Origin: Monosporascus cannonballus
Lineage: Eukaryota > Ascomycota > Sordariomycetes > Xylariales
Direction: 5' to 3'
NCBI GenBank assembly: GCA_004154925.1
Contig: QJNS01000123.1
Coordinates: 62,001 to 126,000 of the forward strand
DNA: 64,000 nt
The translations under genes and the position numbers were made by a program. The notes under the pieces are model-generated. The model saw only the letters and a program-made list of their open reading frames with translations. It ran no database searches and was not told the DNA's origin. Of the stretch, positions 1 to 11,403 are shown one piece after another; position 1 is the first letter of the stretch; every line of letters starts with the position of its first letter.

Positions 1-253
1 CCTCGAAATTCCTCTGGGGCTTCCCATCCTTCCTCATATTAAGGGTCTTGATCTTCTTCGCATTGCTACACATCCGTGCACTATATTAGCGAGAACCGCA
101 CAGACCCGAGACATTCCGGGGAAGAGGCCCGGCTGAGCGGTTCGACACGACATACCGATAGAAGTTCTCGCCCTTAATCTTAATATTGTCCATACCCGTA
201 CCGGTCTTGCCCTGGCGGACAAGCCGGTTACGTTCCTTCTTACCAGTTCCCAT
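1..253 (-). CDS. NOG2: Nucleolar GTP-binding protein 2 (NOG2/NUG2), 5' part only
   Basis: Partial gene running off the left edge; the start ATG is at 253-251 on the minus strand. Exon 1 (253-156) begins MGTGKKERNR and ends GENFYR. A 90 nt intron (155-66) has donor GTATGT, a GCTAAT branch-like motif and acceptor TGTAG. Exon 2 (65-1) gives NAKKIKTLNMRKDGKPQRNF and stays open to the edge. The MGTGKKE start followed by KGENFYR and K-x-L-N-M is characteristic of Nog2, a circularly permuted nucleolar/nuclear GTPase needed for maturation and export of the 60S pre-ribosome. The GTPase domain lies outside the window. Splicing joins TATCG to C in phase, which supports the intron. The gene is divergently arranged with the mitochondrial ribosomal gene at 798. 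Confidence 0.88.
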
Positions 254-797
254 TGTCGCGACGACCGAGCGAGGGGAGGTCTGGGAGAGGAAAACGGGAG
301 AGGCGCGTTGTGCACTTGGTGTAAGTGTAAGTGAAAGCTCCCAACGGACCAGTGGGGGAATTGAAGGAAAATGCGATTTCAAAAAGGCGGCAGAATCGAC
401 TGCGGAAAATCCCAAAAATTTGACCGCCCTGGAACTTTTCCGTTCCGAGGATCCGCTTGGAAGTTACAGTGCATACCCAGGTAAGCGGGGTGAGGTAGAT
501 AACCTTACAGTAGGTACCCGAGTAACCCAGCCCGATAACGCGGGTTCGCCGCTTAGTGTGGTCTGAGCTTTTGCTTATCGGAGTCTGGCAGATTGAATCG
601 CCGTCTAGACTTTTGTCTTTAGCAAAAGTTCACCAGCATCGAGATTCAAGCTTCGATGTCGAGGAGTTAGTAGGGTTGCTGGCTGCCAAGCACATAACAT
701 CCCCCATTTTCGGGCTACGTCGAACAACACACGGACGGCCCAACCGCCGAGGGCGCTCTCAACGCTACTCTCCCCTGTCCCAACAAGCCGTACCACA
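254..797. promoter_or_regulatory. Divergent intergenic region NOG2 / mS26
   Basis: A 544 bp gap between the two start codons of divergent genes, so it must hold both promoters and 5' leaders. No TATA box or other named element stands out. Reading frames crossing it are short and non-conserved in appearance. Confidence 0.5.
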
Positions 798-1757
798 ATG
801 CTGCCCCTACGGCCCCGACCGGGGCTGCTCCCGCGGGGTACCGGCAGCAGCAGCAGCACAACATCCTGCCTCTTCACACCACCACGGGCCGCCTTCTTCG
901 GCAGCACGCCGGCTCCGCGCTCCCAACCGCAGCAGATCCCGCCGGAATCGCCGCTCTTCATCAACGTGCCGAACCCGCCGCAGGACCAGTCGATCGAGGC
1001 GCTGCGGGAGCTGAAGCCCGTGAAGGGCCACCTCCCCGTGCCGCGGCAGGTGTTCAAGCACCGGGACGCGCACCTGAAGCCGACACCGGCGTTCCTGGCG
1101 AAGTCGGCGCCGGAGCCCAGCTCGGAGCGGTCGAGACGGGAGCCCGGGTCGGAGGTGCAGGCGTGGAAGCGGCGCATGGCGGCGAGCCGGCGCGAGAACC
1201 TGGGGTCCGGGCTGCGGGAGCTCTGGGAGAGGAAACAAATGCTGGACGCGCGGCGCAGGGAGCGCAGGGAGCGCAAGCTGGCGGAGAACCGGGCGGCGGC
1301 GACGGCGCCTGAGCGCGAGGACGACCGCCTGACGCGGGCCAGTGTCAACGCCAAGACGCTGGCGACGGCGGTGCTGCCGGATCCCCTGCGGCTCGAGCGG
1401 GCCAAGGAGTCGCGGGCGCGCACCTCGGAGATCCTGGCCCGCAAGAGCGAGCGCCGCCGCGACGCCATCCAGGAGCTGTACATGAACGCGCGGCGGTTCA
1501 TCGTCGACGAAGCGACGCTCGAGGCCGAGGTCGAGCGCGCCTTCGACCCCGTCCTCATGCGCGGCAGCTCCGCTACCGGCCAGGAGATCAGGAACATCTG
1601 GGACCTCGAAGGGCCGCCCGACCGCATCGGCGAGATGCTGAACAAGGTCAGCGGCGCCTCCAACCACCTCATCACCGCCTTCGGGACCCCGAAGACCCAG
1701 ACGGATAAGAGGCAGAAGAGGATTGCCGAGGAGCTCACGGGCGGTACGATGGACTAG
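798..1757 (+). CDS. PET123: Mitochondrial small-subunit ribosomal protein mS26 (Pet123-like)
   Basis: Uninterrupted 319-codon frame ending in TAG. The N terminus is rich in Arg, Ser and Thr with almost no acidic residues, as expected for a mitochondrial targeting sequence. It is followed by a Pro-rich stretch and a block containing LKPVKGHLPVPRQVFKHRD that recalls fungal Pet123/mS26 proteins. The rest is a long Arg/Glu/Lys-rich helical region (WKRRMAASRRENL, APEREDDRLTR, RLERAKESRARTSEILARKS) ending in a conserved-looking LYMNARRFIVDE segment. mS26 is a structural protein of the small mitoribosomal subunit. The assignment rests on recalled family sequence, and no catalytic motif is available to confirm it. 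No intron is evident. The coding strand is clearly more GC-rich than the flanks. Confidence 0.75.
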   Translation: MLPLRPRPGLLPRGTGSSSSTTSCLFTPPRAAFFGSTPAPRSQPQQIPPESPLFINVPNPPQDQSIEALRELKPVKGHLPVPRQVFKHRDAHLKPTPAFLAKSAPEPSSERSRREPGSEVQAWKRRMAASRRENLGSGLRELWERKQMLDARRRERRERKLAENRAAATAPEREDDRLTRASVNAKTLATAVLPDPLRLERAKESRARTSEILARKSERRRDAIQELYMNARRFIVDEATLEAEVERAFDPVLMRGSSATGQEIRNIWDLEGPPDRIGEMLNKVSGASNHLITAFGTPKTQTDKRQKRIAEELTGGTMD

Positions 1758-2558
1758 ATAGCGGGTGGGACGGTGCCATTAACCCCGTGATCCACTACGG
1801 AGACACGCACGTCTGTGCTCTAGGAGGGTTCTGACGAGGGAGAGGGAGAGAAACTGATTGAGAACCAGAGTGTATGCTACGGGACTGGGGCGTAGTAGCC
1901 CACTAAAAAGCAAAAGTATTAAGAGCCGTGTAGTGGGCACTACTGTGTTGTACTACATAAACCAAAGACAATATCAACATCCGAGGCATTTGCATGATGT
2001 GCATGTATTCTGTAAAGAACGTATTACCTAAATCTCTTCTGCTACTTACACGTTGACCTGCACGGTGTGTGATTGTGAACCGACGGGAACATAGCAAAAG
2101 TGCCTGGCTAGGGCATACTTTGGCTTCCTACCTGGAGAGGATACCTAGACAATACCACTAACCACAGATAATATATGGTTAGGTAATAGAGCTTATAGTT
2201 GGTCACTCTGTATTAACAGAATTAAGGGCCTCCCTTAACCGCTTCTTGCACGATATTGGACCATGTGGTCAGAAACAGGAACCTCTTTATATGTAATTTG
2301 TACGCAAGTTTGAAGCGCCCGATTTAACAATCAAAACCCCGAAACGCCGCCGGCGATAGCCACCCGAACCCAGAATATGCAGTCCCGCGCTACAGAACTT
2401 CATCACGCCCAGCTCTCACGGTGCAAAGCGGGACGACGCGGCGCCTCCATTAGAATCCCATGCTAGCTTAGAAAAAGAAACCAAACATGCCGTATATCTC
2501 TCTATTCCTACATGAAATACCTTTTGACAACCCACATTGATCATGTCGCAAACGCACT
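1758..2558. other. Intergenic, convergent 3' ends
   Basis: Lies between the 3' ends of the mS26 gene (plus) and the ABC transporter gene (minus). I see no open frame of interest, no repeat and no RNA gene; it presumably holds the two 3' UTRs and terminators. Confidence 0.5.
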
Positions 2559-5500
2559 CTACCGCCTCTCAACGAGCAAGAAATGCATCGCCGCGTATGC
2601 CAGCACGACGAATACTGCTGCGAAGATACCCAAGTTCATAATGTCCATCCACTTAGCCCCGTTGTTGAAACCGAATGAGCTAAGGATCGCGGCTCCCGGG
2701 ACGGTGATGTCGAGACCATACTTCTTATCCACGAGCGTAAGCTTGATAACCTCGTTCACGATCAGAGCCTCAAAGCCGTAGTGGAAGATGGACAGGGACT
2801 GCAACCAGAGCGCCGCGGCGGGGATGGCGTCGTGGTTGAGTAGCAACCCCGCGAACAGTAGAGAGAACAGCATGACCAAGCTGCCGATCAGGTTCGCTAC
2901 ACTGCCATCCTTGCAGACGATGCCGATGAAGAGGCAGATGGCCGCCGCGGCAAGATTGAACAGTACCAGGACTAGGATAAATGTAAAGAAGTGAGCCGAG
3001 TCGGGGATGAGGCCTGTCATGGGATAGACGATGGCGCCCATGAGAATCGGCGGGATGATCCGGAGCGGAATGATGTCAAAGAGAACCTTCGCGGCAAAAT
3101 AGGTGATGGGCGAGTAGTATCCGTTGGCCCTCTCACGAGTGAAGAGCAACCGCTCCGAGGCGAAGACATTCAAGCTGGTGAGGGTACTGAAGCCGAACAG
3201 GGCTAACAAGAAGAAAAAGAGACCCAGTCGGTTTTGGAAGCCTGGGATGTCATCCGTCAGTCCGTAGAAGAGATAACCCGAAAGGACCGCAAGCAGGATG
3301 GCGATGGCGTAGTGTGTCAACATGAGCAGCGGGTTTCGGTAGAGGTTCCTCCACGTCCGTTGTGACAGGATGACGAACTGTCTCGTATAACCAACACGAG
3401 CATAGCCCCGGCCAACGGCGCTGCCGTTCATATTCCCATCGCCTACATGTCCATTCCGACCGTTGGCGTTCCTAGCGCCGGTCACGGCATCTTGGATCTC
3501 GCTGCGAATCCGCCCGGCAATATCAGAGTCCTTGTAAGCCTGGACGAGCCCATCGAGGCTTGTCCCAGCGGAAGGCGGGAGATCGTCCGGGTCCTCAACT
3601 ATAATCTGAGGAGGTGCAGCTCCGGCAGGTTGATTCCTCAACTTGTAGGCACCGATTTCCTCCTCGGCGTCAGATGAATCCGTCGTGTTAGCCGTGTTCT
3701 TGCGACGCGTGAAGAGTTCCCGTTCCTGCCTTGCCTTGAGAGAGTCTGTGCGCTTGTTCCTAGGTCGGCTCGAACGACTCGACGACGGCTCAGTTGCGCT
3801 GTCTTCGGCAGTGCTGTTCCCGGAAATGCTGGCGATCGACTTGACGGCCTGGGTGCTGCTGGGTCCGATACTGGCCACGTCGTTGACGACGACGGAGCCG
3901 TCGTCGAAGGCGGCCGTGTTCCCGGCATGCATGGTAAGGTCGACAAGATAATCCGCGATGTTGAATCCAGGAGGGCAGGCGAATCCGATATGATCGAAGT
4001 AGTCCTGGCACTGCGAGAAAGGACCCGAGAAAACCGTCTTTCCCCGCGCCAGGAGGATAAGGCGGTCAAACAGGGCGACGATATTCGATCGTGGCTGGTG
4101 GATAGTGAAGATGACGGTCCTCTTGTACTTCTTGGCGAGAGTTACGAGACACTCAATGACGTTAAAAGCATTGAAGGCATCAAGTCCACTCGTCGGCTCA
4201 TCCAGGAAGAGAATCGACGGACTGGTGACGAGCTCACATGCGATTCCGACACGTCTCTTCTCACCCCCGGAAATGCCCCTCCCCTTGCCCTCCTCGGAAC
4301 CGATGAGGGAATCTCGGATGTGGTAGATGCCAAGCTGCTTCTCGACCTCCCAAACCCTCTGCTCCTTGGCAGCACGGCTCATGGAGCGGGGTAGGCGGAG
4401 GAGGGCACTCGTAAGGATCGTCTCGTGCACGGTGAGGGTCGGCAACATGGTATCTTCCTGGTCGACAAAGCCGATGACGCTCTTAAACTCAGGATCGCTC
4501 ACCTTCTCCCCGTTGACGTAGAAGTCGCCATTTACGTTGCCACGCTTGTTCTTGCGAGCCAAGATGTCCAAGAAGCTTGTCTTTCCAGCTCCGGAGGCAC
4601 CCATAATCGCCGTGATTTCCCCGGGGTGAGCCGCACCTTGAATGTCACTGAGAATCGTCTTCCCGTTCAGGTTATATGAAACGTTTTCGAAGTACAGCGA
4701 AGCGGGCTTGTGGTCCGTCATGAGCTTGACACCCTCATCGTCCGAGTCGTCTAGATGGATGGGACCGTATCTGAACTGGCGGCGGTTGAGGTACCACGTC
4801 ACCAGGATAACAGCCACGACGAAGAGAGAACATGTCGCGATGACCCCGGCGATCAGCGGCGTGTTGATCGTTTTGACAGGGCGTTGATATCCGGGAACCT
4901 CGGTACGGTGAAGACATTCTCCAGAGCGGCACTCCAACGCGATGTGGTCATCCCCAAATATGTTCTTGACCATCCAATCCAGCGAAGGTTCCTTGAATTC
5001 GCACTTGTTGACACCTCCACCCTCCTGCTCGCACTCGAAGACGGCGGGACCTTCGACAGATTCCTTGAGGAAGTCGGTCAGATCGACGGATCCCTCCGCG
5101 CCGCAAAGCATGCGATCCTTGATGCAGCTGCACTCCACATCGGGACACTTGTAGAAAGTGCTGTTAGTGTCCGAGGTGAACTCAGCACTCGACTCACACT
5201 TCTCGAGGTGGCAATAGAAGGACTCGACCTGATCGATCCAGACTGCGTGGTCAAATGGGTCAGCACTGTATGCGCACGCAGCGCGACTCTCTTATGTTGC
5301 CAGCCGACAAGGAGGCGGTTAGAAGGATACGTACATTGGAAGTCGCAGAAGCCGGTTTCCCTCTGGCAGGTGAAGGTGGCCTGGGGTATCTTGCCATCGA
5401 GCATTGAGAGGATCTTCTCGTTGGTAACCTCGCACATCTGGTGGTTCTGCTTGACAACCTCGCCGTTCTGGTAGCATACACCGCCGTCCCCCGTCTCAAT

Positions 5501-6092
5501 GAGAGCGTTGCAAGCGTTATCTTGAGTGCAGACGTTGCAGTTAATGCCGGTCCATCCCTTGTCGCATTCGCAAGTATCACCCTTTCGCACGGGTCGGTCT
5601 CGGCCACGGGCCAGCGAGCCACAAGCTGTCATACGGTTAGCTTACCAGCACCGCAGATCTTAGAGATGTTGTCGGCGCACTTGGTTCTAGACAGTCGTCT
5701 CCTCCGAAGCCGGCAGGACAGTCGCATTGGCCATTGTATTCGTTACACTGAGCGTATTGGCCGCATTCGTACGCGGGAAGGAGACAGTTGAAGCTATCAG
5801 AAAGGAAGACGACATTGTTAGCGAGGGCCCTCAGCCGACATCATTGACATACCATCAAGGTAGAAGTACGGGTATGAATAGCACGCGACGGAATAGAAAG
5901 AGAAACCAGCCAATAAACTAACCATGGTGGACAGTCTGGTGGCCGGTCGTCAAGTAAAGCAAGCTGGGCACGCATCATGTCGGCTTGGGTGTAGTTCTTT
6001 TGAGCCATTACAGCAGGAACAAGACATGACGATAGTGACAATGCGCCCAGCGCGAAAACCCGGAACCCCAATGAAGACATGTTAAATAACAT
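2559..6092 (-). CDS. ADP1: ADP1-like ABCG (white/PDR half-size) transporter with EGF-like Cys-rich ectodomain
   Basis: Five exons on the minus strand: 6092-5923, 5793-5681, 5625-5335, 5242-2559 (the last is one long exon). All junction phases agree and give 1085 aa, close to yeast Adp1 (1049). Strictly this is four exons and three introns of 129, 55 and 92 nt. The N terminus ([20 protein letters not shown]) is a signal peptide. Residues about 40-300 are Cys-rich and EGF-like ([33 protein letters not shown]). A membrane segment lies at about 322-343. The ATPase domain follows: Walker [10 protein letters not shown] (about 406-414), signature ISGGEKRR (about 515-522), Walker [13 protein letters not shown] (about 535-546). 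The C-terminal 235 residues contain about six hydrophobic helices. It should export an unknown, perhaps lipid-like substrate. The middle intron needs a GTGCGC donor. Start could also be the second ATG at 6080. Confidence 0.9.
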
Positions 6093-7253
6093 GTTCTCAT
6101 CGAACGAACATGAGGTCTCGGGTATTTGCCAACTTGAAATGGAAGTCGACAGATGATGATGTGATGGTTGAGATGAGATAAACAGAAAGAGAGTGTGTGA
6201 GTGAGTGAGAGTAAGGAGTAGGCGTTGATAGATGGTACGTAAGGCCTAGATCAGCAGGTGATTGTGTGTCCGGATCGGCGGTCGGGGCGGTGCTGGCCGG
6301 TGTGTCTCGAGTTGCTGGACAGCCTGCCTTGGATAAGAAGTTGGCATCTTATGGGGGCTCGGCGGGAACGAGGGGCTAGCCCCAAACCAAGAACTGCCCC
6401 GTCTCAACCCCACACACCATACAGAACTACCCCGAGTTTAGGTAAACTTAGCTACCTTGGACGAACCTCGATGACACCTTACGCACATATCACACACCAC
6501 AACTAACAGGTTCCGTAAACGAACTCTGTGTTGGTTCTACTTATCACGCCTGTCAGAGGATCGACGATAGTGAGATGATGTCAATAGAGAACACAGTTAT
6601 ACGATAGGTACATACGGGGGATCAAACCATGCTTCTGGCAGCGAGAATCTGGTTAAATTAAGTGTCACGATCTCTTGTACTTGGGAACATATCCTGATAC
6701 GGAAGTGTGCTCATTTCCTGTGTCGCTGTTGAACACATATGTGTGCCTGGGCGTGGGCAATACAATCTCCATTCCAAGTATATCTCTTGAGCGAGGATGT
6801 GACATTCACAGATGCTACACTTAACGTGGTCCATATACTTAGTAGGTGCACAAGCCAGAAATCGAACTGCTAATTGTTCTTTGAATCCACTTCCGTGCGA
6901 GTTGGTTCCGAAGACCGGCGTCCATTTCTGATAACAAGCGGGATATATCCATCCGTACCGTGGATACTACCCACTACATTCCCGCCATGTCGGCGAACAT
7001 TGGTTGCGTTGAACCCCGGTTACAGAGACCCGCTTGCTATCTTGCCCGTTACATGAACCAAGAACAGTCGCCCATGATTAATCTCTATATATCCACCTTT
7101 ACAAGAGGACAATTTACTCATTGAGATGTCTCGCTATTCAGAGGCTGTAGCCAGTCATCCTAACGATCGCACCAACAAGTATTGAACCACGGAATGAAAA
7201 TTGTAATAGTTAAAATTACTAAACGTGATTGGACATCTCCACCACGTCATAGC
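6093..7253. other. Intergenic
   Basis: Upstream region of the ABC transporter gene. Positions 6150-6215 are purine-rich with GAGTGA-type short repeats. I see no credible coding region or RNA gene. Confidence 0.5.
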
Positions 7254-8243
7254 TTAGTTGGGGCCGGTCCAAGGTGCGACCGGTGCGTACCCAGGATTAA
7301 GGGTTAAAGGGGTGCAATTGCTTTGCACCTCGTTTGCCATATACAACCCCCCCGTTCCTGTCCCGTACTTGACTTGACGTCCCGTCGCAGAGAGAAAACA
7401 CAAGTCTGTCATATTGATCGTGGCGAGAAGCATACTCGATCTTGCACGTGGGCCGTGCCTAACTACCACCTGTCAGGTTCTCATCAAAGTACACCTGATT
7501 TGCAGGATTCGAGACGTAGGTGTTCATGATGTAACCGTTCTCGGCGTTGACCAGATAGCCGTCGTCGCTGAGATAGAGCCCTGCGGCGCTGCAGGTGTCC
7601 TCGGTGGCATATATTTTGGCGAACCTGTTGTCGGAGCGGCGCAAGTGAGGGCCAACGGCGTCGCTGGCTTTGAGATAGAAAGTCGTCGAGGCCTCTGGCG
7701 CGGTATATGTGCTGTTTGTCGCGCCCGCGGTCGAAGATGATGCGGACGAGCTTGTGGTGGTGGATGCAGATGCCGATGCTGATATGCTGGCTGTCGATGC
7801 TGATATGCTGGCTGTCGAGGATGTACTAGCTACTGATGGCGTAGTGGTACCGATTATAAGCTACCACTCGAAGATGCACTTCTAGTCGACGATGCACTTG
7901 CTGTCGAGGATACTGTGCTAGTCGAGGATGCACTCCTAGTTGACGATGGATTTGTTGGCGACAATACGCTACCAGTTGCTGATACGCTCTCAGTTATCGG
8001 TGAGCTACCGGTCGTCGATGAGCTGTAAGCCAAAGATGCTGTCCCTGTTGAGGATGATTCAGATGAAGATGTTGTGACCGACACACTATACGCCGAGGAG
8101 AAAGGCCCTTCGCCTATGGAGCTACTCTTTTCGGTGCACGATGATAACACTTCAATGCTTGACGTCCTCGCGGACGCCCTGGTTGTGTAACTCAACCACG
8201 CCGAGGACAACGTGGAGGATGCCGTTAAGCTCAGTCCACTCAC
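7254..8243 (-). pseudogene. Ser/Thr-rich (mucin-like) protein gene, probably decayed
   Basis: On the minus strand a Ser/Thr/Ala-rich frame (8243-7854, for example SSTRSASSTSTVSSTASASS) ends at a TAA at 7856-7854. A second Ser/Thr-rich frame then resumes in another phase (STASISASTASISASASAST) and leads into a unique, better-ordered C-terminal part: FYLKASDAVGPHLRRSDNRF, then IYATEDTCSAAGLYLSDDGY. A short intron (donor GTAGTT near 7455, acceptor GACAG near 7396) would join this to DLCFLSATGRQVKYG and stop at 7254. No ATG or signal peptide could be found at the 5' end and the two Ser-rich frames are out of phase, so I call it a pseudogene, although a missed intron is possible. The domain is not recognised. 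Such architectures are usual for secreted or GPI-anchored fungal wall proteins (inference). Confidence 0.45.
7775..7816. repeat. 21 bp perfect direct repeat, two copies
   Basis: GATGCTGATATGCTGGCTGT plus C occurs at 7775-7795 and again at 7796-7816 with no mismatch. It lies inside the Ser/Thr-rich coding region and adds seven codons per copy without changing the frame. Confidence 0.85.
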
Positions 8244-9005
8244 TGCTGCTGGTCACGGAAACCGGCCTACATCGGCGCTTCTCCTTTGCAGAGCCGCCGA
8301 GCAAAGCCAATCTTGTCAGCTATATAACGACCACAGTCAAAGACCATACGGTTCACGAGTCAAGTGAGTGACAAAGAAGGGTCGATATCCAATAGGCAGT
8401 CGAAAAGAACGGGTAGGCCGAGGCTGTATCTACACGAGATACTCGACCATATGCCCACTTTCTACATACAGGAACACGCCTCCTATCTGTATGACCTCAC
8501 TACCTTCCCTCAGAACTCCAGGATATCCAGAGCGCTAGAGCGCGAACCGCCGCCTAGCTGAAAATACCTACTCAAGCAATTTTCTTAAGCTCGACTGGGG
8601 AATGAGATTGACGCACGTACATTAGCTCGTACGAAAACGTCGTCAGCTCCCGGATTCATACATTCCCGTCCGGCAGTGGCTATTCCTCTCTCAACCAGAG
8701 TGAAGCTCTGTTTAAGCCTAGCTGCACCGGGCGGTGATTAGTGATGGTTCCTGGCGGATGGGACCAATAGAAGGCTAGTCTCCCCCTTTAGGTTCAAGAC
8801 GAGATACGTGTTCGGTTAACGCCACGTCTCCAGCTGCTCGGTAGGCATGACCGTCTTCAAGCCACACACTATCACATCAATAGTTTCTGCCATTAATACA
8901 TGGCCGAACCGCCGGAGCTCTTTCGCGTGGTATAGTCGCATAGAAAAGCCTGCCAACAATGGGCATTATTGGTTATTCCATGCTAGGTGGTGCATCGTTA
9001 AGGTT
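8244..9005. other. Intergenic up to the transposon nest
   Basis: Ordinary base composition. No gene was recognised. The sharp change to A+T-rich DNA begins about 45 bp inside the DNA transposon end that starts at 9008. Confidence 0.5.
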
Positions 9006-9007
9006 TA

Positions 9008-9050
9008 AGATGGCCACCCTACCAACGGGCCACCCCATTAACGCGCTACC
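9008..9050 (+). repeat. Left terminal inverted repeat of the DNA transposon
   Basis: It begins AGATGGCCACCCTACCAACG and contains two 16 bp sub-repeats (CCACCCTACCAACGGG and CCACCCCATTAACGCG). It matches the reconstituted right end (10858-10888 plus 24476-24487) with six differences over 43 positions. GC content is much higher than the transposon interior. Confidence 0.8.
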
Positions 9051-9850
9051 TATTTTTGAAGCTATCGCCATAATAACCTTTTTATACAAATAACAATGTC
9101 TTAATACCTATTTAATTAATTAATTTTATATTAAAAAAACATATAAAAATATAATTTAGTTTTACCTTATTATTTTTTTCGTTTTCGGAAAGTTCGTTTT
9201 ATTATTAATTTTTCCAAATAACAATAAACTATTTTTTCGTAAAAGTTTTTAATTTTATTTTTACATTTTAATCGAAATTATTTTTACGAAATCCTTATTT
9301 AATTTAAGTTATATTTTTACGTTTTTAAAATTTTGTTTTTTAAGAGTTATAATTAATTAATTATTATAAATCTCGGTAATAAAAAATTGAGTAATTTTAT
9401 CGTTAAGAGTCTTAGCAAACTTACGGAATAAAAAAACGTACGATAAAATTCCCGCAAGTTAAATTAATTTTTCTTAAGAATTTTTCGAACTGGATTAATT
9501 TCGTAAATAATTTAACGTTTTAATACCTAAAGTATTTATTTAGCCAATGAGAATTAAAGCGTTTCAAAATATAAATCGATCTTAAAATAAATATATTTAT
9601 TATTATGTTTTAACGTATTTATTTTTTAATATTTTCTTAGTATTAGTAAAAGATCAACCTATTATTTTTTAATTTTTATAATATATTTTAAGGTTATTAT
9701 AACTTTTTTAATATTTTTATAAACATTTTAAAAAATCGATTTTATTTATAATTTCGGAAACCTATTAATAATAACGTTTGCTAAATTAATTACGGTATTT
9801 TTACTTTAAAGTATTAAATATATTTATATTAAAAATATAAAAAATATAAC

Positions 9851-9908
9851 AAATATAAAAAATATAAAAAATATAAAAAATATAAAAAATATAAAAAATA
9901 TAAAAAAA
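9851..9908. repeat. Microsatellite-like tract of TATAAAAAA units
   Basis: About six tandem copies of a 9 bp TATAAAAAA unit with minor variation, inside the degraded DNA transposon. It most likely arose by slippage in A+T-rich DNA after decay. Confidence 0.8.
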
Positions 9909-10129
9909 TATATATATAAATAAAACAAATATATATCGTATTTTAAATTTATATTTATAGAACGTTTTCGATAATATAGTTATTATAGTAGTTAATTATT
10001 AATAAGTTGTATTTATTTAGGTTTTCCTGTTTAATATTAAATATACAAATTTTATAAAATTAGTTTATATTAATTGCGGTATTTATTTTACTATTTTTCA
10101 ACGTAGTACAATATAAGAATAATAAATCT

Positions 10130-10450
10130 TTATTAGTATTAATATACGTATTTATAATAGTTTATTTTTTAAATGTAATTTTTAAAAAATAAAAACTTTT
10201 TCTATAGGTTTTGTCGAAAACGAAATAAGTTTTACTCATATTTTTTTTTATTTTAATTTTATATCCGTTATATGGGATTTTTTATTTAATAATTTTAATT
10301 TTTAGCAAAATAAAACGTTCTAATAAAATGTAAATAAAAACTGGGAAAATATTATTTAAACCTTTATAATCGATTGTTATATTTTTAAAAATCTTGAGTT
10401 TAAAATAACGACGTAAAAATCGAGTTATTTAATTTTTTAAAAAATATTTA
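10130..10450 (-). pseudogene. Degraded transposase remnant (weak)
   Basis: On the minus strand this stretch reads as a coding-like series interrupted by stops. Fragments such as RFLRRYFKLKIF, ITIDYKGLNNIFPVFIYILL and NMSKTYFVFDKTYRKSF recall the HTH-to-DDE region of Fot1/pogo transposases. RIP-type decay has removed any intact catalytic motif, so this supports rather than proves the superfamily and suggests the transposase ran right to left. Confidence 0.35.
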
Positions 10451-10857
10451 ATGTTAACCTTATTAATTAAAAAACATTATACGTATAAGTAAAATTATAA
10501 CTAAAATAATATATAACCTAATTAACCTTATATAATAACTTATTAAACTAATTTTTTTAAATTTATAATAATTTTTAATATATTTTATTATATTTTTATT
10601 TCGTATTTATATTTTAAATATGACATATTATATATTATTTATTAATTTAATAACCCCCAAATATTGAATTTAAAAAAGGTTTACGTTTTATTTCGTTAAT
10701 TGTTTAAGCTGTACGAAATTAAGTTAAAACTTGTATACCGTTCGAATACGTAAATTTTAATAAATAAGAATTTTTTTTTTATTTTCTAAAACGTTATTAA
10801 AATAGTTTTTATAGGGAAAGAAATCAGTAAGTAGATCGACGCGCAACGCAAATGTGG

Positions 10858-10893
10858 GGTGGCGCGTTGATAGGGTGGCTCGTTCGTAGAAGG
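10858..10893 (-). repeat. Inner part of the right terminal inverted repeat
   Basis: The reverse complement of 10888-10858 (TACGAACGAGCCACCCTATC...) matches the left repeat from its 13th base inward. The outer 12 bases of this right repeat are found 13.6 kb away at 24476-24487, because LTR element A inserted here. Bases 10889-10893 (GAAGG) are the 5' copy of A's presumed target duplication (GGGGG at 24476-24480). Confidence 0.75.
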
Positions 10894-11284
10894 TGTTATA
10901 ACCTAACGGTCTTAGCTTCCTTAGAGACGGTCGGGCCTACAAAGAAGATAAACACCGACTACCGCCAAGATGTTACGTAACCAGCTTAAAGGTCTTAAGA
11001 TGCCAAGCACCTTAAGCTCTTTGAGCCGATATAGGAGCTTAAAGGGTTTAACGAGTTTAAGAATTTAAGCCGCTTAAGTACTTTATACTAGAATAAAGAT
11101 ATATATGTTTATTATTTTATAGATTAAATAACTTTAGCTTATAATAATAGTTTATTACCTAAAATACTTGTATTATAAAACGTAATACAATTTCTATATT
11201 TATTATTTAAATTTTTATAATATTTTTAATATAAATCCGTACGATTAAGATTTAATAATTAGTTAAACTTTTTAGCCGTTATAT
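10894..11284 (+). repeat. 5' LTR of element A
   Basis: Starts TGTTATAACCTAACGGTC and ends AGCCGTTATA, colinear with the 3' copy at 24079-24475 (ending AGCCGTCACA). About 391 bp. The distal half (from about 11090) is strongly A+T shifted relative to the 3' copy, while the proximal half still shows GC-richer motifs such as GGTCGGGCCTAC. Confidence 0.88.
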
Positions 11285-11403
11285 ATTATAAATTTCTATT
11301 TAATAGTATCGTTAAACTTTAAGCAATATCGATTAACGTTATATTTATTAGCAAATAACCCGAATAACTCATTTATCGGATCTTTGATTATTTAAACACT
11401 AGA

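Noticed and set aside
605..1738. Long minus-strand frames opposite mS26
   Set aside because: GC-rich antisense shadow of the plus-strand coding region; Arg/Ser/Leu-rich with no domain.
10889..10893. Perfect target duplication for element A
   Set aside because: GAAGG and GGGGG differ at two positions; treated only as a probable mutated duplication.
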